A stretch of DNA of 21,643 nt, taken from contig BFEA01000316.1 of assembly GCA_003427395.1 (NCBI GenBank), positions 1,427,292 through 1,448,934 of the forward strand, written 5' to 3'. The notes under the pieces were generated by a model, which was not told the origin of the DNA, did no database searches, and was given only the letters and a program-made list of their open reading frames with translations. Below are positions 1 through 10,133 of the stretch, in pieces. Every line of letters begins with the position of its first letter. Positions within the stretch are counted from its first letter, which is position 1. A program made the translations under genes and the position numbers. This stretch comes from Chara braunii. Taxonomy: Eukaryota > Streptophyta > Charophyceae > Charales > Characeae.

Positions 1-588
1 AAAAAACAAAATGCCGCAATTCTGACAACGCAATGTTGTCCACCCGCCGCGAACTGCGGTCAGCTGTCAGGTTGTGGATCTTCTGATGATTCCGCTGGTA
101 TGTTGTGCATGTGGACGGTTCATGGACCATGTACATGAGGCTTGGAATGACAGACAAGTTGTGGAAGACTCTGACATCAACTGACATCCCTTCATGATGA
201 GAAAAGGGGAACATTTTCATTTTCGGCCTCTTTTGAACGCATGGGCAACGACGCAAACGTCAGTGGAACGTGCGTGAAAATCCAACCAAAAAAAGTTGGT
301 ATGATTTTCACGCATGTTCATGACCACCAGAGGAACACCACAACAAAAGCAAAAGAAATGCCACCCAATGGGAGCCCCCCAAAAGTCATATGTTTCCCCA
401 CGCCGAAAACCAAGAAAAACAACACCACTGATCACCGTTCTCATCAATGGCACCGAAGGGTCACACGCCCTATCCGCTACTCCACATGCATCGGTAGTGG
501 GATCTCCCTCCTGTTTATCCACAGTTAAATGTGTGCACCAATGCAGCACCATTTCATTTTGTTTTCTTTGTTTTCCTTTTTTTTAATG
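1..588. other. Left flank of the outer retrotransposon, no gene recognised
   Basis: No coding region could be supported: the open frames here are short, overlap each other and resemble nothing I know. One imperfect inverted repeat is visible at 271-286/295-314 (12 bp plus 4 bp paired, 4-nt bulge, A-rich loop). From about 549 the sequence becomes T/C-rich up to the insertion point. The other side of the element is similarly pyrimidine-rich, so the outer element probably landed in a pyrimidine-rich tract. Confidence 0.6.
585..588. repeat. 4-bp target-site duplication of outer element (left copy, AATG)
   Basis: AATG directly precedes the 5' LTR and is found again at 21554-21557 directly after the 3' LTR. 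The LTR ends were set independently by aligning the two LTRs, by the TG...CA termini and by the adjacent PBS and polypurine tract. Four bases alone could match by chance, but the position is exact on both sides. Confidence 0.65.
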
Positions 589-1522
589 TGCGAGGCATAA
601 GGCCTCGATAAGCCCTACTGGGCCCCTATCTGCAATAGCGTTGGCCGCCCTAAGTGAACGCAGGCTCGACAGACGACAAGTGGCCTATTTTGGACTACTT
701 TGCAAAATTCAGGCAGTTGTGCAGCGCCAGTTGGTTGAAAACGCCCAGGCCCTGGCCTCCTTTATCAAATGCATCTGAGTCAGGCCCTGGGCGAGATATG
801 CAGCATGGACCCAACTCAGGCTGCTGGCAGTTGGGCACTAGTAACCACCACAGGCCCTGGGCCTGTTTCTTTGGACTGAGGCTCAGCCTCGTGGGGCCTA
901 CCGGAAGCTTCTTGGTCGGGGCCCAGTACCGCAACACGGCATGCAGCAGCAGGCCACTTTGATATAGGGAAGGGCCTGCCCACGCATTGGACATTCGGGC
1001 GCTGGCTGCATGCTGCGCAAGCGGTGCTGCTGCGCTAACACTGGCCAGGCTCACTCGCCCACGGGCGAGCTGGAAGGAGCAGGCAGCCATAGCTGAGCTG
1101 CGCTGCTGTATGCTGGATGGGGCGCATGGTGGTCCTTGGGTGCATGTGGCATCTGTGAGTTGGGGAACGAGGTTCTGAGTGATATGAGAAGACATGCCTG
1201 GTGCTTGAAGCGTACGGCATTGGCCAAGATCTGCTCGTACTTCGGGAGCTGTTGACGTCATGGGCGGCATTGTAGATTAGGCTAGATAGGATCTGCCATC
1301 TGTAGTCTGGGCGCCGAGCGCCAGATAGGATATCGACATTGGTTCTTCTTTGATGATGATGTGACTATTCCAGCATAATTGTCAATTATGAGCTTTTGCT
1401 GTGCTCTTATTTGGTGAAACTCGTGATGCAATTCTGCTATTGGTTCGAGGTCACGACTATCTGGTCTCATGTGTATGATGCTGTTTGATTTCTGAAGTTC
1501 GCTATCGCTCATATTCCTTGCA
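589..1522 (+). repeat. 5' LTR of outer element (934 bp)
   Basis: It aligns along its whole length with 20624-21553. It starts TGCGAGGC and ends TTGCA, three bases before the PBS. I counted about 25 mismatches in the first 345 aligned bases and about 22 in the last 325, many of them C/T or G/A. CAGGCCCTGG occurs three times near 749-860. A perfect 17-bp palindrome (1374-1390, arms CATAATTG) is present here, while the 3' LTR has a 4-base gap at this point. I see no convincing TATA box in the LTR; GATATAGG near 960 is the closest candidate. Confidence 0.95.
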
Positions 1523-1525
1523 ATT

Positions 1526-1537
1526 TGGTATCAGAGC
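1526..1537 (+). other. Primer-binding site, initiator tRNA-Met type
   Basis: TGGTATCAGAGC begins three bases after the 5' LTR. It is the standard complement of the 3' end of plant initiator tRNA-Met and the commonest PBS of plant LTR retrotransposons. Its position independently confirms the LTR boundary at 1522. It would prime minus-strand cDNA synthesis. Confidence 0.95.
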
Positions 1538-2784
1538 TGTGGTACGGTGCGCTCATCTGGCGCTTGTCTGCACATGCACGCGGTCTGCTGGGCGAGCGGC
1601 CGTGGGAGGTGTGTAGTGAGGAGGGTGGAGACAAGTGAGGCGACCCAGGTGGAGAGGGGATCGCCAGGAAGGCTATGTGGTGATTATTGGGCGTTTGCAG
1701 TGTGATGAGAACTATCCGACGTGTGATTGATGCTGAGGTGGAACGGTGGTGCAATGCTGGTTGTGCCGGAGCAGCGATTGGTCATCACAATCAACATCGG
1801 GTCATCTGGTGAGAATATCTGTGGTTGGGGGCAGCTATTTTTGAGGTACGTTGCACCTAACCTTATCTACCCTCTTCGACACTTCTTACCGTGAGGATGT
1901 GTGTTCTGTCTTTAGAGTCCTCTCATGTGAGGAGTCATGTGCGCTCAACCTTGAGAGTCACCAATCTTCATGTGGAGCATCTGGAAGGAGAGGGCGGTGC
2001 TATCAAAAGGGCCCTGGACGAAGCACTAGGTCACGGTCACCATGCCAACCCACCGGGCGTAGAGCACGCATGCTTTGCAGCTTTGTCCTTTGTCTGCTCG
2101 TTGCGCTGTAGAGGGGTTCTGAAGGGCAAGCCAGCCCTATAGGACAGACGAGACCGGGCGTCTATAAATAAGCACCGGCAGGGTACCTTCCATTGGTTGT
2201 GATCGTCGTCCTGTTTGCAACGTTAAATAATTCCTGAGGACTTCGGGGGCCATCCATAAAAACGCCTCCTGATCAGCCAATCGGTCGGTGTAAGGCTCGT
2301 TGCACGCGAGGATAAAGACTGTGCAGGGTTGGCCAGCTCAGCAGGACTCGGGGCACAGGCGTGGGCCATGTGCACACCTTTAGACACGCACACTGTTCCA
2401 GATTGCTCAAGGACGTTGACGACAAGAGACATTCAGGAAGAACTGAGGGAGGGGTAGATTCCAGGTGATAAGTTTGGGCAAGATTCCATTCTGCAAACAG
2501 ACCCAACAAACGATTCTATTTTTATTTTGATTAGTTAGATGTACTTTCATTAACATCTGACAGACAACATAGTCTAGAACTGTTCTTTGTTCGTTGTGCT
2601 TTCTGTTTGGGAAGTAGTCAAAGTCAAAGTAGTTTTGTTTGTAGGAATCTGAACTTAAGTTACCTGTTGGACCCATATGTATCTACGCTGACGCAACCAT
2701 CGAGTATTGCAATCGGTTTGTGCACTACGTTGTGGTAGGCATCAAAGAGTGACCTAGTGCAAATTTTGTACAGTTCCGTAGCTT
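1538..2784 (+). other. Untranslated leader of outer element
   Basis: About 1.25 kb lies between the PBS and the first gag ATG, with no coding region I can support. Packaging and dimerisation signals would be expected here, but none can be assigned by eye. The one distinct motif is a TATA box at 2163-2170. The ATG at 2785 opens the long gag frame. Confidence 0.6.
2163..2170 (+). promoter_or_regulatory. TATA-box-like motif in the leader
   Basis: TATAAATA in a GC-rich setting, about 640 bp downstream of the PBS and about 615 bp upstream of the gag ATG. This is a good match to a plant TATA box. Its place inside the element and outside the LTR is unusual. Whether it works is unknown, and an 8-mer could occur by chance in 20 kb. 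Confidence 0.35.
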
Positions 2785-4432
2785 ATGAGCGACAGGGATA
2801 CCACTAGTGAGGACGACCGGATCTTGCGATCGGCTAGACACCCGATTGCCCACATGGCATTAGGACCCGAGGGTGATAGGTTACTGTTCCACCAGCTTAG
2901 GGAGAGACAACAACAGCAGCGGAGAACTAGGGCAGCAGAGGCCAGCAGGGCATTCGCAAGTGAAGTCGCTGCTTCAGCAGCCATGGCAACCGCTGCGCAG
3001 TTGAGTTCCCAGGTCAGCAGTTCGGGGCACGTAGGGTCAACGGTAGCGCAGACCTTGAGTCAGTCCACTGGCGTCATGGCAAGCCATCCCTTAGTGTTGA
3101 CTTCCGATGAGATCGCCATACAGCAGGCAGCACTGCAGAAGGCACAACTACAGAGGGTTTTAAGAGAGATAAAAGTAGAGAAGGAAAGAATGATTAGAAG
3201 AAGAGCCAGGATGTAGCGGAGAAAAGCGGTCGTTAGTGAATTAGAGAGAATGGACTTGACGCATATGGATGCAGATGTGAGGACGTTGCGGACAGCCCTG
3301 CTAGGTGTTGTAGAGATGCAGGACCACCACACGGCTCTCCTTCAGGACATCCAACAGAGTCTGGCCCGACTGGTCGGGTGAGCGCAAGCAACACCATCGT
3401 TGTTCGGGCCCGGTGCCTGGCCCGTTGTACAACCTCCTCCTTATCCCCATATGTCTCTCCAGCATCGGTTCAAACCATTTCCCTAGGTATGTCGTTCGCA
3501 GGAGGGTTCTCAACAGGTCCTAGTGTGCAGGTTCCTGTACAGACAGTGTTCTCCCAACCTCCGTCGCAGGTTGTCGTAAGCAGGCAGCCTATTGTCTCAC
3601 AGCCTGCACAGCCGGAGGGTTCTCAGCCCCAGCAGCAGCTAGTGCAGCAGCTTGGTCCCCAAGGTCCACAGCCTGGAGTGGGACAGGTGCTGGGACAAAG
3701 TCAGTGGGTTCCAAAGACGGTCATTGCTGCTCCTAAACCCTTCACAGGGGACAAGAGGGGCGAAGACCTCGACACATGGTTGAGGTCAGTGCCAGTCTAC
3801 GTTAAGTGTAAACTTACCTTGCCGCAAGAGGAAGTGTTTGTGGCTGCCTCCTATTTAGAGGGGAGTGCAGCAAGATGGTTGAGTGGTTTAGTGCAGTTGC
3901 AGGGGTACAGTCACGACTTCCGCGCTTGGGCAGTCAGCCAGAAACTGATTGACTTCCTCAAGTTGGTGGAAGAAAGGTGGCATGATCCTCAGGAGGTTTA
4001 AAAGGTCATTGATGCAATCCTGACTCTGCATAACAGGCATTTTAAGTCAGTAAGAGAGGTCAAAGACGCAGTAGAGCGTCTAATCTGTGTCCCTGGGGTG
4101 CGCTATGACCCCCAGGTTTTACTCACCTCCTACTCGAGATAATTTCCTATGCCTCTTAGGAATTAGTTGGCAGGTGAGGCCAACATCAATATGCACAACT
4201 TCCCCTCATTTAGCAACAAGACCGTAGACCTTGAAGCAAAGATAGGGCATGGTCAGACACCCACGATGAATGGTAGGAAAAAGTCACAGCCTCCCAACTG
4301 GAAAGCGAAGGGACCCATAATGTTCGTCGACAACGATGGTTCTACCATCGAATTGGATGACGACTTCCAGGCGGGAGTGGGTTCAGAGGCAGGCAACGTA
4401 GAAGCTTCAGGGGGTGGAGAAGTCGTTGCCGT
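2785..4432 (+). pseudogene. gag: gag of outer element, 5' part, interrupted by the inner element
   Basis: Gag builds the virus-like particle. The ATG at 2785 opens a frame with a Gln/Ala-rich, probably helical N-terminus (motif LRERQQQQRR). The frame is broken by TAG at 3214 and TGA at 3379, although matching sequence continues past both. Near 3480 the reading shifts frame into a Pro/Gln-rich linker and the capsid-like core (FTGDKRGEDLDTWL, then YLEGSAARWLSG), typical of the Retrotrans_gag family. Further stops follow at 3999, 4140 and 4164. The frame then stays open to the insertion point at 4432 (LAGEANINMHNF onwards). Several stops fit loss of a Gln or Arg codon by C-to-T change. The zinc knuckle lies 12 kb away at 16757. 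Confidence 0.85.
4429..4432. repeat. 4-bp target-site duplication of inner element (left copy, CCGT)
   Basis: CCGT directly precedes the TGTCG terminus at 4433 and recurs at 16589-16592 directly after the CGACA terminus at 16588. Dropping 4433-16592 rejoins the outer gag reading frame, which supports this being the true duplication. Confidence 0.75.
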
Positions 4433-4701
4433 TGTCGAGCGCATCGGCCCCCACGCGAGCGAGGGCCCTCCTGGCCGCGTCACGGAGGAGAAAGTTAAAC
4501 TTTCAACTTTCCAAAGACAACTCGGGGACGACACGGTAACCCGCGCCGACCCTTCGCCGCTCCAGCCGAGTGCGCCAGCCGTACATCTCGCGGTCCCCTA
4601 TGAAAGGATAGGTTCCGGCGAGGCACAACTTACCTTCCCTCAGGGGTTGTCACCACCCTTAGGGGCGTATCCCCGCCAAGCTACCGGCCCACGTGCGAAG
4701 G

Positions 4702-4709
4702 CTTTTATA
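4702..4709 (-). promoter_or_regulatory. TATA box of inner-element LTR (left copy)
   Basis: Minus-strand TATAAAAG, kept in the other LTR at 12073-12080. It lies about 270 bp before the LTR 3' end, a normal place for a U3 promoter with a short R-U5. CACGTG (G-box core) at 4690-4695 is beside it and also present in the other copy. In this 3' LTR it would drive transcription outward into the outer gag. Confidence 0.55.
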
Positions 4710-6052
4710 ATGCAATTGCAAAGGTAGGCCGGCCGAGGGCGTTTTCTCGTTCGCTGTAGCATAGGTACTCATGGTTGAACGCCAAAGTGGACCCGAACAT
4801 CATCCGTCCCTGGGGCGCTGATCTCTCAGGAATCGGAACGTACGTCGGTCGACTAGGACGTAATACTCCAAGCGTAAGGAAAACTTCGAGCGATCCTAGT
4901 CCATTCTTTCAAAGACAATCAAGAGTTACTAAGACAAAACACTTTCAGATGAAGAAGACTCATGTCAACGTAAGTTGACTTATCTTTTTAAATCGATTCA
5001 TTCAAAGTACAATTCAACACACATACCACCCATTTAGAATGAGTCGACATAGGTCGACTTGACTTGCCATCCAACGACGAGTCAACATGAGTTGGCCCGA
5101 CTTCAAATAACACTTATCAACAAAAGGATAAAATCATGATTAACATGCATAGCGACGCTCAAATGACGTCTGACCAAAATATCTCCACTTTGCATGCCAA
5201 ATGACTGGGCTGACACAATTTTTCGACTAAATGAGATGCGTTGCCAAGTTCTTTCATTCCGCCTCATACTTACTGCCAGAAAAGGAACGTCGACATCTCC
5301 CAACTCTCAAGTTGACCTAGGATACCATTGCTTTAATTGCGACCTCGCTATCTTTATAACTTCGGTGTGAATGACTTTCGTAAGTACCCCGACGATCACT
5401 ATTCAAATTAGCGGCCGATTTAGACAACCGATACACTGGTTACCCCGTCGAAAACGGGGTCCGCTCTCAAATTTTGTTGATTGTTTTCTCCTCCTCGGCA
5501 ATAATGATTATTTTCGTCCCACGAATGTTGAAGTACCCATCTTCATCACAAGAATCTTTAAAGCGTTGCTCTCGTCGCTACTTCCCGTCAACCCATCTCA
5601 ACTTCCCCAGGTTTGCACTTCTTATGGTGCAAACTTATCCGTGAAGGTAGTGCCTACTCGCACTCCATACAGGACTAGTAATTACACGAACAGGGCTTCT
5701 TCTGGCGTCAGTTCCCCATACGTCAGTGGCTCCTAAGACGGTCACTAGAAGGGTATGCTATGACAACTCTCCTTAACGCGAGGCGTCAAGAAACTTAAGG
5801 CCCTTTCGTGAATAGGTGTATGTCCTTTCCCTAGGAGGTGGTTTGTGATACCCCTCATCCTCGCCCGAGGGAACCTTGGATCTTAGAAGTGGGGCTGGCT
5901 CCACCACAACCGCATGGTATCCCCCAACATAAGCGGTTCACTCTGAGTCGATAGTAGGGTTGGCCCCTAAGGCAACAAACCCCCACCTCAAATGCCTCCT
6001 AGGAAAGGGAAAAACGTCTGTCACGGCGGGCAAACAATCCCTCGTCGTCTGA

Positions 6053-6170
6053 GGTTAAGAGTAACTTAGACGGAAAAAAAAATCATAGAAGAGAAAATCA
6101 TTCAGACAGACGGTTAAGGGTAACTTAGACGAAAAAGGAGATCACAGAAGAGAAAATCATTCAGACAGAC
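6053..6170. repeat. 59-bp tandem duplication present only in the left LTR
   Basis: Two adjacent units, 6053-6111 and 6112-6170, share the core GTAACTTAGACG and the end AAAATCATTCAGACAGAC. The right LTR has one unit at the matching place (about 13433-13492). The duplication therefore arose after, or during, the last reverse transcription of the element. Confidence 0.8.
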
Positions 6171-7019
6171 GGGCATAGACAGGGAGGATCATTCGGGAAA
6201 GAACGAGTATCCTCAGGAAAAAAATATATGTCCAATTGATTTCTTATTCTTTGTGTGATCAAATTCCTTTTCGCCATCCACTAGTTTTCCATCCTTTTAA
6301 CATGTATACAATCGAGAAATAGAAGACAACGACATTTCTATTCATTTTCATTGACATGGCCAGGTTCTCTTTTAGGCATCCTTCTACCTACCGGCATATC
6401 AAATCGAACAACAAGTTCAAAAGAAGACAATGCAATCCCAAACTCATGTCAGACTTCCATTCATACGTGGAAATAAAACACAATTGTCTCTACCTCTCTA
6501 GTGAACATTCAAAGAACAGGGTCAAGCAAGTGTGGGTTCACACAGGTTTGAAGGGGTCCGAGTCAACTTACCTTGAGTGAAATTGATGTACGGCTCACTC
6601 AAGAAAACCGTATAAACTCTCGTCTTCAGATGAGAAACTATCACAACGAGTCGTGGGCAAAGTGATCCACACCACTGTCTACAACGATTGCATGCCGCAA
6701 TACCGTCTCAACACACAATAATTTCCCAATAATCTGATGGCGTCTCAGCATCGCCATCACACCAACCGCACCACCACGCCGTTGCCGTCAATACCAGAAC
6801 ACGCTGCCACAAAATGTCCCTTACAGTCAAGACAACCAAGGCAGTCTCACGCACCACTGCCGTTAATGTTGCCACCAACCACCACTAGCGTCACCGCGAC
6901 ACCATCACCAGCGTCAACGTGTTGCCGCCGCGCTATGCAGACAGCATAACGGCAGCACTAACTCAAAAAAACACGTCGCCACTTTGACGGCACTTTCCCT
7001 GTGTCAATGCCTCGCCAGC

Positions 7020-7434
7020 GCAAAAAACGGGTATCGCTTTCGCGCCACCACCCAAAATACACTGTTGCCGCCATGCAAAACGGGCAGCGCTTCCGCGCTA
7101 CCACCTATAACGCATTGCCACTGCCTCAAAAAATGGGCAACGTTTCCACGCCACCACCCAAAACGCATTGCCGCTACCGCAAAAGTTCGGCAGCACTTCC
7201 GCATCGCTGCAAAAAAAACACTGTCAACACCGCAAAAGTTCAGCAGCACTTCCTCGTCGTTGCCAAAAAACACCGTCGAGGCCGCAAAATCTCGGCAACA
7301 CTTCCGCGTCGCTGCCAAAAAACACACCGTCGACGCCACAAAGGTTCGGCAGCACTTCAGCGCCGCTGCCAAAAAACATTGTCGACGCCGCAAAAGTTCG
7401 GCAGCACTTCCGCGCCGCTACCGCAGTTGCCGTG
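7020..7434. repeat. ~52-bp GC-rich tandem repeat array in inner LTR (left copy)
   Basis: About eight units of 51-54 bp, CpG-rich. The right-hand units share AAAGTTCGGCAGCACTTCCG followed by a GCTGCCAAAAAACACCGTCGAC-like tail; the left-hand units are a diverged version (CGGGCAGCGCTTTCGCGCC). The array is open in several frames on both strands because the unit lacks stop triplets, so overlapping long ORFs appear that are probably not genes. In element orientation it lies in U3 upstream of the TATA box. Confidence 0.88.
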
Positions 7435-8234
7435 AAAAGCAGCAGTGCCTTCCCCACGGTCGTCACTATGGTTGCGGCTATGGCCGGCAGCACCTCCACC
7501 CTTCTGAGATAGTGGTTATGGCAACATCCTCTCTCAGCCTCCACTACAGACGTCCACTACTGCTCCCTTCTCCAACCAGCAGTCCCTCCTCACTCCACAA
7601 CTTCAGCAACTCCTCTCACCAACTGGCCAGCACTCAAGTAGAGTGTGGGCAGCACCTCAAATGAATAAGGTTGCTGTTGGCCAGCCCAACTTTTATAGTT
7701 GGGCAAAAGCTGAAGGCAACCTATTGCCCCCAGCCAAAAATCGGGGTTGACCTCAGCCCTGGATCAAAATCATGATCAAGGGCTGAGATCCTTGATGTTC
7801 TACCAGGAACATCGAGTTCCCTTTATGTCGTGGCCACGTATATGGCGCGGCCACCTGTTTGGCCTACTAAGGCCGTGAATCGCGCGGCCCAACAACCGCG
7901 CATCACCTTTAAGGTAAAGTAAATCTAGCTTCAACATCCCCACGATCGAGTGCCTCCGCTGCCTTGTCAGACACTGCGGTCGACAGGTCATACCCCGACT
8001 CTCGTTGTTTCAACCGGACGTCAACAACGTCAGGTTCTAAAAAGGCTTCAGTCTCTCAGTCATAGGGTTGGTCTGAATCAACTTTGGCAACGTCAACCTC
8101 GTCAATTCCCCCATCCAACAAAAAAAAGGTCGGACAGTGTACAACACGAATCTCTCAATTCAACAAAAAGGTCGAACAACGTCTGATCTTGAAAAACTTG
8201 GGCAAAAACCCTCACAGGGGTTTCTGTCCCGACA

Positions 8235-8249
8235 GCCTTCCCCGCCCCC
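8235..8249 (-). other. Polypurine tract of inner element
   Basis: The minus strand reads GGGGGCGGGGAAGGC (one C in the middle and one at the end), directly next to the CGACA/TGTCG terminus at 8234. This is where the plus-strand DNA primer is expected, just upstream of the 3' LTR. Its orientation agrees with the minus-strand PBS at the other end of the internal domain. Confidence 0.75.
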
Positions 8250-8251
8250 AT

Positions 8252-8273
8252 TAAGCGACGTCCCCGTCGCTTA
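8252..8273. repeat. Perfect 9-bp stem-loop beside the polypurine tract
   Basis: TAAGCGACG (8252-8260) and CGTCGCTTA (8265-8273) are exact reverse complements around a 4-nt loop, starting two bases from the polypurine tract. Similar GAGCGAYG...YRTC-type motifs recur at 8384-8403 and 8710-8729, with a looser relative at 8816-8838. Confidence 0.6.
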
Positions 8274-9090
8274 CTATAAAACAACATAAATGGGAGCCTA
8301 AGCGAGACCTCATCAAATACATCATACGATAATATGCGACAATACATCTGAAATTAATCCAGAATTCTCATATTCAATTTGTTGAGCGACGTTCTCGTCA
8401 TTCATCTTTCTTTCACTTCATAATTCTGCAGAGGCTAACTATGAGACACTCCACGTAGACTTCATTACTTACAATAATTTCAAACATTGGCTTACTTTCA
8501 GGCCCTATAATCCTTCCGAATCTTCCTTTGGAAGTACTTTCAATCAACCAATAGTTGAAATAATACCAAATATAATTTTTGGCAGATTTTTCCCAAAAAA
8601 TCTGAAATCTTTTCCGTTGGCTTCACCCAACCTGAGGAGATTATAATTAACATAGTATCAACAACATTTCACCGATGACTGTTATTATCTCTCGCGAACT
8701 GGTTCTACCGAGCGATGTTCCTATCACTCATCAACAAGATAGAAAGAGGACTTCAATAATAATCAATAAGGCAACCGTCCAGAACTAAGCCGGAGAAGTT
8801 CAATCAATATCCAATGAACGACACTTTATGTCGTCCGTTATCCGACCAGAGCTTAAGGTTCTCACGAAATTCTCATGTGAAAGCAACAATTACAATACAT
8901 AACAATTCAACAAACATCATTTCCTAACCGAAACTCTCACATCAACATTCAACTCAACAGTAAAACTGGATTTAATCTCCTGAAGTCTTACAATTCACTC
9001 ATTCAACAAGATCATTCCCCTGTAGGTCTTTCAAAAGGAAACCGTCACATCACAACTCTGATTAAGATAGGTTCCTTGTCACAGAACTAT

Positions 9091-9546
9091 TCCCCTGTCT
9101 ACTAATGGGGATGACTCCCCAGTTGCTGATGGGACTGATCTCCCAGTCTACTGATGGGAACAAGTCCCCAGTTGCTGATGGAAATCACTCCCCAGTCCAC
9201 TGATGAAATCGAGTTGTGAGATCATCATGTTATAGGTCTTTCACAGACTTAACCCCCTGCAAGACTTTCATTCCATCAATATGGGAGTGACTCCTCTGTT
9301 GCTGATGGGAATGACCTCCCAGTCTACTGATGGGAACGAGTCCCCAATTGTTGATGGAAGTCATTGCCTAGTCTGCTGATGGCAGACAGTCCGCAGTCTT
9401 TCACACGCTTAACCTCGTGCGGGCCTTTCATTCCATCAACATGGGAATGACTCCCAGTTGTTGATGGGAATGACCTCCCAGTCCACTGATGGGAACGAGT
9501 CCCCAGTTACTAATGGAAGTCACTCCCCAGTCTGTTGATGGGAGTT
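9091..9546. repeat. Minisatellite: ~25-bp units grouped into a ~160-bp higher-order repeat
   Basis: Units of about 25 bp such as CTCCCAGTCTACTGATGGGA and TCCCCAGTTGCTGATGG alternate. They occur in three blocks of four, separated by a ~55-bp spacer that starts GTCTTTCACA (9236 and again 9396) and contains CTTTCATTCCATCAA. The spacer copies are 160 bp apart, giving a higher-order period of about that length. Unit divergence is modest. It lies downstream of gag in element orientation. Confidence 0.8.
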
Positions 9547-10133
9547 AATCCTCTTTTGATAACCGTTCCTTAGTAATCGTCATAACATTTCATAATATTC
9601 ATCCTAAAATAAATGGGATCCATTCGGGACCAGGTCTTGCTTGCGATTCAAACTTCTTCACATTTCACCCAAATTTTAGCGTCTTCATTCATCAATTTGT
9701 CACATGTAGAGTAGAACAACCTTACCCTCTACAACCAAGGTTGGCTAGACCGTGGTTATAGAGGTATGGTGACTATGTCTAACACAAGGAAAGGTAGGCA
9801 CTTCTCCCCTCACAGCAACCATAGTCGTCTACCTACAAATTCACAATTTTTCAACAACGTACATTTAACCAAATACTCACAACAACAAAACAATTCACGA
9901 CAAATGCTTTCACATGAAATTTTAAAATGATTTATATCATATATTCTTCAATAATAAACAGAATAGATAGTTTTTCAATAGACAATAGCATGGATATATC
10001 AAATTAGACAGAATTCTTGTCTCAAAAAAAATATATCAAAAGCAACATCAACCTTAAGTTGATCTTATTAATCTAAAAAACAATATTTTGATTTCATAAT
10101 GAACTCGAAAAACAAAATCAGAATTTCGACAAT

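Larger units (their letters stand above)
4433..8234 (-). repeat. 3' LTR of inner element (left copy, 3,802 bp)
   Basis: It aligns with 11806-16588 except for indels. Hand counts gave about 38 mismatches in the first 370 bp and about 33 in 360 bp near 4980-5340, so roughly 9-10% divergence. On the minus strand the order is a long U3 with a ~52-bp tandem array, then a TATA box about 270 bp from the LTR end. A short hairpin (GTTTGCAC / GTGCAAAC, 5611-5634) is kept in both copies. I recognise no protein-coding gene; the open frames on the + strand are antisense and repeat-driven. Confidence 0.92.
8250..10133 (-). other. Non-coding part of inner internal domain
   Basis: The 1.9 kb between gag and the polypurine tract, where an autonomous element would carry pol, has no ORF or motif I recognise as protease, RT, RNase H or integrase. 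It is AT-rich compared with the LTRs. It holds a perfect 9-bp hairpin at 8252-8273, related degenerate motifs at 8384, 8710 and 8816, the minisatellite at 9091-9546, and an imperfect inverted repeat at 9726-9737/9753-9764 (11 of 12 paired). Confidence 0.65.

Noticed and set aside
217-552. 111-codon minus-strand frame in the left flank
   Set aside because: It overlaps two + strand frames of similar size and shows no domain or codon signal I can point to.
695-1270. 191-codon minus-strand frame in the outer 5' LTR, with a partial match in the 3' LTR
   Set aside because: The two LTRs are copies of each other, so similarity is expected. The frame is split by an indel in the 3' copy, and the product has no recognisable domain.
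4775-4978. 67-codon + strand frame conserved between the two inner LTRs (12146-12349)
   Set aside because: It starts with TTG, is antisense to the element, and I counted 7 replacement against 5 silent changes, so no sign of protein constraint. Shared LTR origin explains the similarity.
5442-5460. 7-bp hairpin ACCCCGT / ACGGGGT in the left inner LTR
   Set aside because: The matching place in the right LTR (near 12820) has changes in one arm without compensation, so there is no support for a conserved structure.
6984-7664. Long + strand open frame, and overlapping frames on both strands, in the 52-bp repeat array (also 14224-15080)
   Set aside because: The unit lacks stop triplets in several frames and its length is not a multiple of three, so frames stay open by composition. 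The predicted proteins are low-complexity, differ between copies and match nothing I know.
9091-9546. Possible CRISPR-like array
   Set aside because: The repeats are direct, degenerate and adjoining, without unique equal-length spacers, and lie inside a eukaryotic retrotransposon. Minisatellite fits better.
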